From Bailinhaonella thermotolerans (GTDB lineage: Bacteria > Actinomycetota > Actinomycetes > Streptosporangiales > Streptosporangiaceae), in NCBI RefSeq assembly GCF_003594875.1, contig NZ_QZEY01000017.1, forward strand, positions 62,001-126,000: a DNA stretch of 64,000 nucleotides, in the 5' to 3' direction. This document shows positions 51,769-59,894 of this stretch, one piece after another. Below the pieces are notes generated by a model, which worked only from the letters and a program-made list of their open reading frames with translations, had not been told where the DNA came from and ran no database searches. How positions within the stretch are numbered: the stretch's first letter is position 1; every line of letters starts with the position of its first letter. Position numbers and translations under genes: made by a program.

Positions 51769-52134
51769 ATGAGCTCTGTTGTTCTTGTCGATGGCGACGG
51801 CGCGCCGTGGGCTTCCGCTTCACGTGTGCTGCTGGTCTTTTCCGCTGCCTGGTGCCCGGTCGGCTCTCTGCTGCGCGCGGCGGCGGAGGAGGCGGCGGCC
51901 TCCCCTGGTGCGGTTCCGGTCTGCCTGGTGGATGTGGATCGGCACGCGGACCTCGCCGAGCGGCTGCGGGTGGTGACCGTGCCCACCGCGATCCTCCTGG
52001 TGGACGGCCGGGAGCGGCGCAGGCGGGTGGGGGCCATGGGGGCCGCGGATCTGGCCGCGCTGTCCCGGGCTGCGGGAGCGGGGCCTGCCGCCTGCCGCGA
52101 TCGCCGACCCGAAGGTGCGGCGCGGTGCCCCTGA
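51769..52134 (+). CDS. Thioredoxin-like protein with a single active-site Cys
   Basis: 121 aa from ATG 51769. Thioredoxin fold: ASRVLLVFSAAWCPVGSLLR, VPVCLVDVDRHADLAERLRV, the cis-Pro loop VVTVPTAILLVDGRERRRRV. The active site WCPVG has only the first cysteine; the second position is Gly, so dithiol oxidoreductase activity is unlikely. Might act as a monothiol enzyme or a non-redox binding protein. No signal peptide. Weak ribosome site. Confidence 0.65.
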   Translation: MSSVVLVDGDGAPWASASRVLLVFSAAWCPVGSLLRAAAEEAAASPGAVPVCLVDVDRHADLAERLRVVTVPTAILLVDGRERRRRVGAMGAADLAALSRAAGAGPAACRDRRPEGAARCP

Positions 52135-52168
52135 CGCACCGGCGTGCCGACGGGGTGGGGTAGCCCGG

Positions 52169-52197
52169 GAACCCTCGCCCGGATCGGGCGAGGGTTC
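52169..52197. terminator. Hairpin between the thioredoxin-like and primase genes
   Basis: GAACCCTCGCCC-GGATC-GGGCGAGGGTTC, a 12-bp perfect stem between convergent genes. Confidence 0.75.
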
Positions 52198-52225
52198 GTA
52201 CGGTCAGGCGGCACACCGGGGGCCG

Positions 52226-53476
52226 TCAGGCCGCGCCGGGTTCGTAGGAGGACAGCCACTCCTGGCAGGCCGGGCAGCGGCAGCCGAGGCGGGCGTGGCG
52301 GCCGACCAGGACGTCGGTGGCGTCCATCGGGGCCGCCGAGGGGGCGGGCTCGGCGCGGACGCCGTGCTCGCGCAGGGTGGCCACGACCTGGTCGATCGCG
52401 TCCTGGCCGGCTTCGTCACCGTCCAGGGCGACCAGGAGGCGGTGGGGGCGCAGCACGTCGGCCACGCGGTCGCTGATGACGGCGTTGGTGCCGGGCAGGC
52501 CGAAGGCCTCCTTGCCCATGGTGCGGGCGGCCAGGACGTCCTTGAATCCCTCCACGACGATCACGGTGGAGTCGGGCGGCAGGCGGCTGATGCGGGGCAG
52601 GCCGCAGCCGATCAGGGACTCGGCGGGGTTGATCCCGGCCAGTGACAGGAACTTCGGCTGGTAGCGGGGGATGTCGGCCGGTGGCCGTTCGCCGCGTTCG
52701 CGGGCCTGCCGGGCCTGTTTGCTGGCGCGCTCGTGCGCGCGGACCCGCTGAAGCTGGGCGCCGGCGGGGCGGAACTGCATGCCGGCGGTCCGGCCCGCGG
52801 GGGTCAGGTGCGGCTCGATGACGGGGTACTTGCCGCTCAGCAGCCACAGGTCGCGCCCGCTGCCGGTCTCCACCACCAGGCCGCACCGCTTGAGGCGGGC
52901 CATGCCGAACCGGCTCACCAGTAGCTGCTGCAGCGCGGCGGCGTTGACGGCGACCGTCGCCCCCGCCTCGCGTACGGCGTGCGGGGCGATGTGCCAGGCG
53001 CCGTAGTAGCGGACGGCGGCCTGGATGCCGGTCTGGCCGCAGGCCCGGCGGACCGCGTCGTACACCTCGGGGTCGATCGCGCAGGTGAAGTTCTGGACCG
53101 GGGGCAGGTCCGGGACCGGCGTGGCGGGACGTGCCCGGGTGCGCGGCCCGGCCGGGCGGCCCAGCAGGACGTTGACGGCCTCGACGAAGGTGAGGCCGCA
53201 GCCGCGCATGAGCAGGTCGACCGCGTTTCCCCCTTCACCGGAGGAGTAGCACCGCCAGGTGCCGGCGGCCGGGTCCACCTTGAGCGTCTTGCCCCGGTGG
53301 ACCTTGCCGTGCACCGGGCAGGTGAGCGCGCCTCCGGCCGACAGGCCCGCCTCTGCGAACGCTTCGGCGATCTTGCCGCGGGCCTGGCTCAGCTCCTCCT
53401 GCGTGAAGTGGTGGGCCTGCTCGGGGGTGTCCCGGCGGCGTGTGCTGCCTGATTTGTGAAGGTCGGTGGCGGGCAA
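52226..53476 (-). CDS. dnaG: DnaG-type primase (zinc finger plus Toprim)
   Basis: 416 aa from TTG 53476, which has GGGAG 7 nt upstream. CHC2-like zinc finger: LTCPVHGKVHRGKTLKVDPA, then WRCYSSGEGGNAVDLLMRGC near residues 50-90. The Toprim domain near 300-370 has VIVVEGFKDVLAARTMGKEA and LLVALDGDEAGQDAI (acidic catalytic residues), followed by a Cys pair at the end (CRCPACQEW). Synthesises RNA primers. Shorter than chromosomal DnaG (about 600 aa), with no DnaB-binding domain, as in phage and plasmid primases. Lies 230 nt downstream of the DNA polymerase gene on the same strand. Confidence 0.85.
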   Translation of the reverse strand: MPATDLHKSGSTRRRDTPEQAHHFTQEELSQARGKIAEAFAEAGLSAGGALTCPVHGKVHRGKTLKVDPAAGTWRCYSSGEGGNAVDLLMRGCGLTFVEAVNVLLGRPAGPRTRARPATPVPDLPPVQNFTCAIDPEVYDAVRRACGQTGIQAAVRYYGAWHIAPHAVREAGATVAVNAAALQQLLVSRFGMARLKRCGLVVETGSGRDLWLLSGKYPVIEPHLTPAGRTAGMQFRPAGAQLQRVRAHERASKQARQARERGERPPADIPRYQPKFLSLAGINPAESLIGCGLPRISRLPPDSTVIVVEGFKDVLAARTMGKEAFGLPGTNAVISDRVADVLRPHRLLVALDGDEAGQDAIDQVVATLREHGVRAEPAPSAAPMDATDVLVGRHARLGCRCPACQEWLSSYEPGAA

Positions 53477-53561
53477 CGATCAACTCCCTTCGCCACAGAT
53501 GACCGGACCCTGCGCACCGTCCGTGCGCGCACCGATCGGTCAACGCGTGCCCGCCGTACGG

Positions 53562-53597
53562 CCGGAGCGCCCGGAGCGGCCGGAGCGGCCGGAGCGC
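53562..53597. repeat. Four 9-bp tandem repeats upstream of the primase gene
   Basis: CCGGAGCGC, CCGGAGCGG, CCGGAGCGG, CCGGAGCGC in direct tandem, 86 nt before the primase start. Could be a protein-binding iteron-like array or slippage. Confidence 0.65.
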
Positions 53598-53667
53598 CCG
53601 GGAGCGCGAGGGGTGCGCCCGGCGCGGCCAGGGGTGTCGGGCAGGCGGAGCTGCCGGAAGCGCGCCG

Positions 53668-53701
53668 ATCGGCCGCACCCGGGGGGACGGGTGCGGCCGA
53701 T
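53668..53701 (-). terminator. Terminator of the DNA polymerase gene
   Basis: ATCGGCCGCACCC-(8 nt)-GGGTGCGGCCGAT, a 13-bp perfect stem starting 9 nt past the polymerase stop. Confidence 0.75.
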
Positions 53702-53709
53702 GCCGGGGC

Positions 53710-56397
53710 TCAGGCGGCCAGGGCCGGCCGGTAGCGGCCGGTGACGTCGTCGTGCTTGTCGTCCAGCGACGTCAGGATCGCCACGTCGGCCACGATGGGC
53801 ACGTCGGGGCAGTAGTGCCGCAGGCACGCCTCCATCACCTGCCGCATGCGGGGCAGCAGCTCGGCGGCGTCGGCCGCGTCGCATTCCAGCGCGATCGAGT
53901 CGTGGATGGAGATCACCGGGAACGCGGTGGGGTACTCCTCCAGCAGCTCGGTGAGCTTGGCGAACGCCAGCAGGACGCCGTCGGCCACGCTGCCCTGGAT
54001 GGGGGCGTTGCGGTAGGCGTTGGCCATCCGGTCCACGCAGGACGCGGCCGCGGCGCGCATCAGCCGCTCGGGCACGCTCATGCGGCCGGGGCGGGGCTGC
54101 TCGCGCAGCGCGTTGAGCATCCAGCGCACGAACGCGTCGCGCCGCTCGGGCTTTTCGAACCGCTTCTCCAGTTCGGCGCGGCGCAGGTTGCGCCGGCGGC
54201 CGTTCGGCTCGCGCCGGGACAGTTCCACGCCGTTGGCGGCCGCCCAGTCGTCGACCAGTTCCTGCCCGCGGGGGCGGGTCGGGCTGGCCAGTTCGAGCGC
54301 CAGGGCGGTGAGCCAGCTCCCGGTGGGGACCTGGAACAGGCGGCGCCGCCCGGCGATGGTGCGGGACTCGAACTCCCACGGTTCGCCGTCGGCGCACAGC
54401 AGGACGGGCGCGTCCAGTCTCAAGGCCCGGCGCAGGTCCGCGGCCAGCGCCCGCTGCCGTTCCCCGGCCCCGGCCCGGTCCGCCTCCGTCGCCGGCGTGC
54501 CCGCCAGGCCGACCGCGGCGCCGAGCTCGCCGGTCAGGTGGGCGATGACCGCCTCGTCGGAGGGTTTGCGGCCGGCGTTCTTCAGGGCCTTGCGCGCCTC
54601 GCCGATGGACTGCCACAGGTGGTGCAGCCGCCAGCTCGCCCGCAGGTCCAGGGGCCGCTCCTCGCGGCCGGCCCGGATGGCGGCGGCCAGGCCCTGCACG
54701 TAGCCGTCCCGGCCGCGCAGCCACGCGGCCTCCTGCGGCACCGCGGCGAAGAACTTGTCGATGAGCTCCTGGGCCTCCTCCTTCGTCGTGGGAGTGCCGC
54801 CCAAGGTGAGGTTGTCGGCCATGAGCTGGGCCTTCATGCCGTAGCCGAGGCCGAAGTTCAGCGGCTTGGCCCGGCCGCGGAAGGAGCTGTAGGCCGCGCG
54901 GGCCTCCTCGTCGCCGTTCTTGAGCGCGTCCATGTCCACGTGGAACATCTCCGCCGCGATGGCGGCGTGCTGGTCGACCCCGTCCTCGAAGGCCTGGCGC
55001 CGTACCCGTTCCCCGGTGAGCTGGGCGCTGACCCGCAGCTCGGCCTGGGAGTAGTCGCCGTACAGCAGCACCCGCTCGACGGGGGCGCCGTCGGGGCCGC
55101 TGCGGGGCCGGGGCCGGAAGTGGCGCTTCATGGCCGGGGCGAAGTTCTGCGCGTTGGGGCCGCGGGAGGAGGTGCGGCCGGTGTCGGCCAGGCACTGGGT
55201 GTAGCGGCTGTGGAAGCGGCCGTCCTCGCCGAGTTCGGCCATCATCTTGTCGCCGTAGGTCGACAGCAGCTTGGCGACCTTGCCGTACTCGATGAGGGCG
55301 CGCGGGAGCCGTACGTCGAGCCCGAGCTCCTCGCCCAGGCGCGCCATCAGCTCCAGCTCCTCCTTGGTGAGGCTGTCGGAGTCGGTCAGCAGCCGCCCCC
55401 GGCCGCCGCTGGAGGGGTGGCGCTGGGCCAGGTAGGCCTTCACCAGCTTGGCGCAGCGGGTGTTGAGGACCTTGCGCACGTCGTTGGGCGATTCGGGTTT
55501 CCAGCTCAGGGCGGTGTGGTCGCTGAACAGCGACATCTGCCCGCCGCCGGTGAGAGCGGCCATCTGGTGCCGCAGCTCCTCGGCGCGGCGCCGGTAGCCG
55601 GCCAGCTCTTTGCGCCAGGTCCGCTCCGAGAAGGCGATGCCGTGCACACGCATGCTCTGCAGGAACGGCCGCGCCTGGCTCTCCAGCGACGCCACGCCGG
55701 CCAGGCCCTGCCGGTCCAGCTCGCCGGCGAGCGCGTCCCCGAGCCACAACGTGGCCACGGCGTCCGCGGCCGCGTAGGCGATCTGCTCGTCGGTCAGGTC
55801 GGTCTCGGCGTCGTAGGACAGCTGGACGGTGCCCTTGCCCTCGATGTCGATGCCCAGCTTGCGCCGGACGGCGGTGGCCAGCGAGACGTACCGGCGGTGG
55901 CCGGCGGCGCCCAGCCCCTGTACGGCCAGCGCGAGCGACAGGTCCATCCAGTGGAACAGCGAGGGGAAGGCCTGGCCGGAGGCGACGTCCCACGGCGTCA
56001 GGTTGAGGGTGGTGACGAGGTCGTCGAAGTCGGCGTTGAACCCCAGGAAGCGCAGCTTGCGCCGGCCGAGGTCGGCGGCGCGGCGGCGGAACGCCTGTCC
56101 CAGGGCGCGGGTGTCCATGTCGCGCACGTCCAGCACGTAGGCCGCGTCGTCGCCGCCGGGCGCTTCGGTCGCGATGGAGATGACACGCAGCCGGGCGGTC
56201 ATCGGGTCGGCGCGCTCCCCGTCGTAGACGGTCTCGGTGTCCATCGCCGCCACGGTCGTGCCGAGCCGGTCGATGAGGTCCAGCGCCTGCCCGGTGGTGG
56301 TGATCACGGTGACGGGCACGCGGTGCGGATCGCGCCGGCCGTGATCGGCCGGCGTCCATCGGCCGGGTCGGCCCGCCGGCCATGTCTCGATTCGCAT
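53710..56397 (-). CDS. polA: Family A DNA polymerase with 3'-5' exonuclease and insertions in the palm/fingers
   Basis: 895 aa from ATG 56397. No 5' nuclease domain. 3'-5' exonuclease: AMDTETV (51-57), GFNADFDDLV (119-128), AYAAADAVATL (207-217). Polymerase: TGRTSSRGPNAQNFAP, motif A YGDYSQAEL (446-454), motif B RGRAKPLNFGLGYG (507-520), QG box NAPIQGSVAD (797-806), motif C ISIHDSIAL (829-837), where the usual HDE is HDS. Two insertions, about 100 residues before ESRTIAGRRRLF and about 80 after it, are absent from bacterial Pol I. Such stand-alone polymerases are typical of phages and large plasmids. Confidence 0.9.
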   Translation of the reverse strand: MRIETWPAGRPGRWTPADHGRRDPHRVPVTVITTTGQALDLIDRLGTTVAAMDTETVYDGERADPMTARLRVISIATEAPGGDDAAYVLDVRDMDTRALGQAFRRRAADLGRRKLRFLGFNADFDDLVTTLNLTPWDVASGQAFPSLFHWMDLSLALAVQGLGAAGHRRYVSLATAVRRKLGIDIEGKGTVQLSYDAETDLTDEQIAYAAADAVATLWLGDALAGELDRQGLAGVASLESQARPFLQSMRVHGIAFSERTWRKELAGYRRRAEELRHQMAALTGGGQMSLFSDHTALSWKPESPNDVRKVLNTRCAKLVKAYLAQRHPSSGGRGRLLTDSDSLTKEELELMARLGEELGLDVRLPRALIEYGKVAKLLSTYGDKMMAELGEDGRFHSRYTQCLADTGRTSSRGPNAQNFAPAMKRHFRPRPRSGPDGAPVERVLLYGDYSQAELRVSAQLTGERVRRQAFEDGVDQHAAIAAEMFHVDMDALKNGDEEARAAYSSFRGRAKPLNFGLGYGMKAQLMADNLTLGGTPTTKEEAQELIDKFFAAVPQEAAWLRGRDGYVQGLAAAIRAGREERPLDLRASWRLHHLWQSIGEARKALKNAGRKPSDEAVIAHLTGELGAAVGLAGTPATEADRAGAGERQRALAADLRRALRLDAPVLLCADGEPWEFESRTIAGRRRLFQVPTGSWLTALALELASPTRPRGQELVDDWAAANGVELSRREPNGRRRNLRRAELEKRFEKPERRDAFVRWMLNALREQPRPGRMSVPERLMRAAAASCVDRMANAYRNAPIQGSVADGVLLAFAKLTELLEEYPTAFPVISIHDSIALECDAADAAELLPRMRQVMEACLRHYCPDVPIVADVAILTSLDDKHDDVTGRYRPALAA

Positions 56398-56597
56398 GGG
56401 GACTCTTTTCTTGGCGGGCGTTGCTTATGCCTGCCGTCGGCACGGCCGTGACCGTGACCGCCGGGCCCGCCGCGGCAACGCGTGCCCTCGTCCGCCCCGC
56501 AGGTGAGGCCCGGGGACGGCGGCGTGCGCGGATTCATCCCCGGCACGTTCGTACGGCGTCACGCCCCGGCCTCGTGGCGCCCGGCGACGTCGGCGGG

Positions 56598-56640
56598 CGG
56601 GGACGCCAGGGGCCGGGGACGCCAGGGGGCCGGGGACGGC
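56598..56640. repeat. Imperfect 16-bp tandem repeats between polymerase and nusA-like genes
   Basis: GGGACGCCAGGGGCC, GGGGACGCCAGGGGGCC and GGGGACGGCGG follow one another in the 390-nt divergent region 56398-56787. Possible regulator site for both divergent genes. Confidence 0.55.
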
Positions 56641-56787
56641 GGCGGGCGGGCGGGGCGGGTTCAAGGGCGGGTGCGCGCGGTGGCGCCGCGTTCTCCCGGT
56701 GGCGGGCGCAGCGACGGTCCGAGCCTGAGACAGGAAGGTCCGAGCACTCTCGGATTCGCTTGCCTGGCAGAATGAGGAGCAACGAAA

Positions 56788-57735
56788 ATGATCGACACGA
56801 TGACGGGCGCCGGCCTCGACGACTCACTCGCCCGGCAGGTGGTGACCGCGCGGATCGTCGACGTCGTCCGCGGTCAGGGCTTCGCCCTGTGCGAGCTGGT
56901 CCACAACGACAAGGGCGGCCGGGCCCGGGAGGGCTCCGGCGTCAAGGCGGTCCTGCCGCTGGACGAGGTTCCCGACGACGAGATCATGCCGGGCGTGCCG
57001 CGGGTCCGCCCGGGGGCGCGGATGCAGCTCCTGGTCATCGAACCGGGCAGCCCCGCCGCCGGCAAGCGCGCCGCCGGCCTGCCGGTCCTGTCGGCGTCAT
57101 CGGAACTGCTCGTGCAGCGGATCCTGGAGGGCCTGGTGCCCGAGCTGCTGCCGACGCAGACCGGGCCGGAGGAGTTCGACCCGCCCCGCGTGACCGTCAA
57201 GGGCATCGCCCGCCGGGCCGGGGTCACCGGACGGACCAAGATCGCCGTCGCCCCGTCCGTCGAGGGCGTGGACGCGATCGAGGCGTGCCTGGGACTGCGG
57301 GCCACGCGCAAGGACAAGCTCGTCGAGCTGCTCTTCGGGGAGAAGGTCGAGTTCGTCCCCTGGGCGTCGTCGCCGGAGAAGTACCTGCGCAACGCCCTGG
57401 CCCCGGGCACCGTCATGGACGTGCTGATCTCCGGCCGCTACGCCGTCGTGTCCGCCGAGCCCCACATGATGAGCGTCGTGGTCGGCAAGGGCGGCCTGAA
57501 CACCGAACTCGCCGGCCGCCTGACCGGCCTGTGGGTCCAGGCGGTCGCCTACGACCCGCACCTGTCCCCGGAGGAGAACCGGGCGGCCCTGGAGAAGATC
57601 CTGGCGGCCAAGGTGGCCGAGCACGCCGCCGCGCGCGCCGACCGACCCGCGCCGAACCAGCCCGCATCGAACCAGCCCGCGGAAACGACCGAACCCCCCG
57701 CCCCGGCAGAGACGGCCACGGAACCCGCGGCCTGA
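56788..57735 (+). CDS. nusA: NusA-like transcription elongation/antitermination factor
   Basis: 315 aa from ATG 56788 with GAGGAG upstream. S1-like N-terminal part (ARIVDVVRGQGFALCELVHN), then KH1 with VTVKGIARRAGVTGRTKIAV and VDAIEACLGLRATRKDKLVE, then KH2 (SVVVGKGGLNTELAGRLTGL). The C-terminal 45 residues are a disordered Pro/Ala/Glu tail. NusA binds RNA polymerase and nascent RNA. Not linked to rimP or infB as the housekeeping gene is, and clearly divergent (usual GACVGxRG becomes EACLGLRA), so probably an element-encoded paralogue. Confidence 0.85.
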   Translation: MIDTMTGAGLDDSLARQVVTARIVDVVRGQGFALCELVHNDKGGRAREGSGVKAVLPLDEVPDDEIMPGVPRVRPGARMQLLVIEPGSPAAGKRAAGLPVLSASSELLVQRILEGLVPELLPTQTGPEEFDPPRVTVKGIARRAGVTGRTKIAVAPSVEGVDAIEACLGLRATRKDKLVELLFGEKVEFVPWASSPEKYLRNALAPGTVMDVLISGRYAVVSAEPHMMSVVVGKGGLNTELAGRLTGLWVQAVAYDPHLSPEENRAALEKILAAKVAEHAAARADRPAPNQPASNQPAETTEPPAPAETATEPAA

Positions 57736-57774
57736 GCCGCACCGCCGTCCCGATCCCGGCGCCCCACGGATCGC

Positions 57775-57807
57775 GCACCCCTCCCCCGCCCGCGCGAGGA
57801 GGGGTGC
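57775..57807 (+). terminator. Terminator of the nusA-like gene
   Basis: GCACCCCTCC-(13 nt)-GGAGGGGTGC, a 10-bp stem, followed by TTCG, 40 nt after the stop. Confidence 0.7.
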
Positions 57808-57942
57808 TTCGCCACGCCCGCGTATAGCGGGCGAGGCGCCCAAGGGCACGGGCCGTGCAGCAGCCCGGAAACGGGACCCCGCTGTTCCATGGTCTCCCGT
57901 GACATGCCCCGGCGGGCCGGGGGTGGTGGATGTGGCCGGTGG

Positions 57943-58024
57943 TCAGCGCTGGATGACGAGCTTGATGATGTCGCGGTAAGGCACAACGACCGCGATATCG
58001 CGCCCGCCCAGGCCGACGTATGAC
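57943..58024 (-). pseudogene. 3' remnant of a RapZ-C paralogue
   Basis: The minus-strand frame ending at 57943 reads GLGGRDIAVVVPYRDIIKLV then IQR and stop, aligning with the end of the intact gene at 58691 (LRDRGVAATLSHRDITKPII then QP). Nucleotide similarity (roughly three quarters identical by eye) extends past the stop to about 57885, including an arm of the hairpin at 58623. The 5' part of the copy is gone. Confidence 0.6.
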
Positions 58025-58029
58025 AAAGT

Positions 58030-58178
58030 CACTCATCCCACTCGTGTGGGAAGCAGACTGCCCAAGGGATATGCACTCTCGATGGCGGAGGACATCCCCA
58101 CGTGCGTGGGGAGCACTCCATACCCGCGTACCGGAGATAGCCCTCGTGGGGATCATCCCCACGTGTGTGGGGGAGGAC
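58030..58178. CRISPR. Relict CRISPR array of another repeat family (3 decayed repeats)
   Basis: Three decayed repeats near 58030-58058, 58088-58116 and 58150-58178, with period about 59-61. Core CATCCCCACGTGTGTGGGG followed by AGGAC, in the inverse orientation to the arrays nearby. It matches the reverse complement of a GTCCTCCCC...GGGGATGATCC type I-E-like repeat, different in its flanks from CRISPR-1 and CRISPR-3. Confidence 0.65.
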
Positions 58179-58313
58179 CCTCCGTGACCTGGTGGTCTAC
58201 CCGCCAAATGATCAATTGGCGGAGGATGTGGGTGGCCCCGCTGGACGGGGAGGAGAGGTGTTGGAGGTGGTTCATCGCACCGGCCAACGGGTCAGCCCAG
58301 AGGATGCTGCACA

Positions 58314-58439
58314 ATGAGATACCCCGCAAGCCCGCGCGGCGGGGAACAACCAGCCCACGCCAGTTATCGTCCAGAGCGCGAGGTAATTACCTCAATGCCC
58401 AAATCATCAAAGGTGCTCAAGAACACCATCGGCCGCTGA
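58314..58439 (+). CDS. 41-aa leader gene of CRISPR-3, homologous to the one before CRISPR-1
   Basis: ATG 58314, 41 codons, TGA 58437-58439, with AGAGGA about 9 nt upstream and the same TGCACAATG start context as at 35127. Product begins MRYPASPRGGEQ and ends PEREVITSMPKSSKVLKNTI plus GR. About half of the residues match the CRISPR-1 copy, concentrated in the C-terminal half, and lengths are identical. It lies 21 nt before the first repeat; those 21 nt are nearly identical at both loci. Function unknown. Confidence 0.65.
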   Translation: MRYPASPRGGEQPAHASYRPEREVITSMPKSSKVLKNTIGR

Positions 58440-58460
58440 CAAACCCGCAGGTCGCCGAGT

Positions 58461-58611
58461 CTGCTCCCCGCGCACGCGGGGATGGCCCCTCCAGGGCCCG
58501 CCTTGGAATCGAGTACGTGTACTGCTCCCCGCGCACGCGGGGATGGTCCCCACGGCAGCAGCATGCGGGACGCCATCGACCGCTGCTCCCCGCGCACGCG
58601 GGGATGGTCCC
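58461..58611 (+). CRISPR. CRISPR-3: 3 type I-E-like repeats
   Basis: 29-bp repeats at 58461-58489, 58522-58550 and 58583-58611, same sequence as CRISPR-1 (CTGCTCCCCGCGCACGCGGG, then GATGG(C/T)CCC), two 32-nt spacers. Preceded by the shared leader (58299-58460). Ends before the rapZ-like gene's terminator. No cas gene in the window. Confidence 0.95.
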
Positions 58612-58622
58612 TCGTACCATGC

Positions 58623-58662
58623 CCTGTCACGGGACCACGAGGATCTGTGGTCCCGTGACAGG
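58623..58662 (-). terminator. 16-bp hairpin between CRISPR-3 and the RapZ-like gene
   Basis: CCTGTCACGGGACCAC-GAGGATCT-GTGGTCCCGTGACAGG, perfect. Terminates the minus-strand RapZ-like gene and possibly the array transcript. Confidence 0.75.
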
Positions 58663-58690
58663 TCTCGGAGGGTGGGGATGTGGGCGGTGG

Positions 58691-59083
58691 TCAGGGCTGG
58701 ATGATGGGCTTGGTGATGTCGCGGTGGGACAGTGTGGCCGCGACGCCGCGATCGCGGAGGCCGGCGGAGATCGCCTCGGCCAGGGCGACCGAGCGGTGGC
58801 GGCCGCCGGCGCAGCCGGTCGCGATGCGCACGGGCCTGGCGCCGGGGGGCAGGTCGGTCACCAGTTCGGCGCCGAGCGTCACCGTGGCGGCGACGACCGC
58901 GCCGATGCCCGGGGTGGCCAAGACGTGCCGGCGCACGGCGTCGTCCAGCCCGGTCAGCTCCCGCATCCGGGGGTCGGCGTGGGGGTTGCGGAACAGCCGC
59001 CGGGCGTCGATGAGGACGTCCGCGGTGGGCGGGTCCGCGTGGCCGTAGCCGAAGGAGATCACCTCGACGGCGGGGTGGGTCAT
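58691..59083 (-). CDS. Stand-alone RapZ C-terminal-domain protein
   Basis: 130 aa from ATG 59083. EVISFGYGHADPPTADVLID, RRLFRNPHADPRMRELTGLD, and the signature GCAGGRHRSVALAEAI with SHRDITKPII match the C-terminal domain of RapZ (the GlmZ-sRNA/metabolite-binding half). The N-terminal P-loop ATPase half is missing. Such solo domains are frequent in actinobacterial plasmids and phages; their role is unknown, perhaps binding a nucleotide or RNA. Confidence 0.8.
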   Translation of the reverse strand: MTHPAVEVISFGYGHADPPTADVLIDARRLFRNPHADPRMRELTGLDDAVRRHVLATPGIGAVVAATVTLGAELVTDLPPGARPVRIATGCAGGRHRSVALAEAISAGLRDRGVAATLSHRDITKPIIQP

Positions 59084-59327
59084 GGCGGAGGGTCCTTCCC
59101 TGGGAGGAACAGTTCCTGAGCCGGCGGGTGAGGCTCCGCGGGCTCGTGCGGTCCGGCCTCTCCTCGGCCGGGATCCCTGAGTCCGGTACAGAAGACTGCT
59201 CGGCTTGACCGGGGTTCTGCGCTCGAACCTGGCGGCCCGCCGCCCCGGGACCAGGATGATGCCGCGGCCCGGGGGCCGGTCGGTGGCGTGCGCTGCCCCT
59301 GCGCGAAGGACCGGCACCGTAGGGGGC

Positions 59328-59894
59328 ATGCGATCCAGCCAGCCCGCGCCCTGCCCGCTCCCGTCGACCCTGCCGGTCGCCGGCGTCTCCCGCACCCAGC
59401 ACATCGTCCGCGGCCTGTCCCCGGGCCAGGAGCTGTACGCGGTGCGCGACGACGGCAACGCCTACGATCCGAACGCGGTGATGTTCGTCCTGCCGGACGG
59501 GAGCCTGGTCGGGTACGTCCCGCGCGTCCTGAACCGGCGGCTGCGCGCCCGCGCCGAGGCCGCCTGGCGGTGCCGCGTGAGCGAGGTCCTGCCCGGCGAG
59601 ACCTGGGGCCTGCGGGTGACCGTCCTGCCCGGCCAGCCGGAGGAGACTCCCGAGCCCCGCTCTCCGCTGTTCGCCGACACCGCCCCGCCCGCGCCGCCGC
59701 ACGACCCTCCGGCGGTCACCACGCGGGGCGGCCGCCCGCTGGGGGTGCTGGACTCCCGCCAGGGCGGGCTCGTGCACGTCCGCAGGCCGGACGGCACCAC
59801 CGCCGCCTACCCCGAATCCTCCGTCCGCGTCTCGGCCGATCAGCCGCGACCGCAGCGGCCGGATGCCGCCGTCTCCTCCCCGCTCCCCCGATGA
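59328..59894 (+). CDS. HIRAN-domain protein
   Basis: 188 aa from ATG 59328. HIRAN domain at residues 15-75: VAGVSRTQHIVRGLSPGQEL, YAVRDDGNAYDPNAVMFVLP and GYVPRVLNRRL. HIRAN domains bind 3' ends of single-stranded DNA, as at stalled forks, and usually sit on helicases; here it stands alone with a disordered Pro-rich tail and a short repeat-like module (GGLVHVRRPDGTTAAYPESS). Likely part of the replication/repair set. Confidence 0.75.
   Translation: MRSSQPAPCPLPSTLPVAGVSRTQHIVRGLSPGQELYAVRDDGNAYDPNAVMFVLPDGSLVGYVPRVLNRRLRARAEAAWRCRVSEVLPGETWGLRVTVLPGQPEETPEPRSPLFADTAPPAPPHDPPAVTTRGGRPLGVLDSRQGGLVHVRRPDGTTAAYPESSVRVSADQPRPQRPDAAVSSPLPR

Noticed and set aside
53476-53710. Replication origin at the 9-bp repeats
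   Set aside because: No DnaA-box-like sequences, AT-rich unwinding region or initiator gene next to them, so calling an origin would be guessing.
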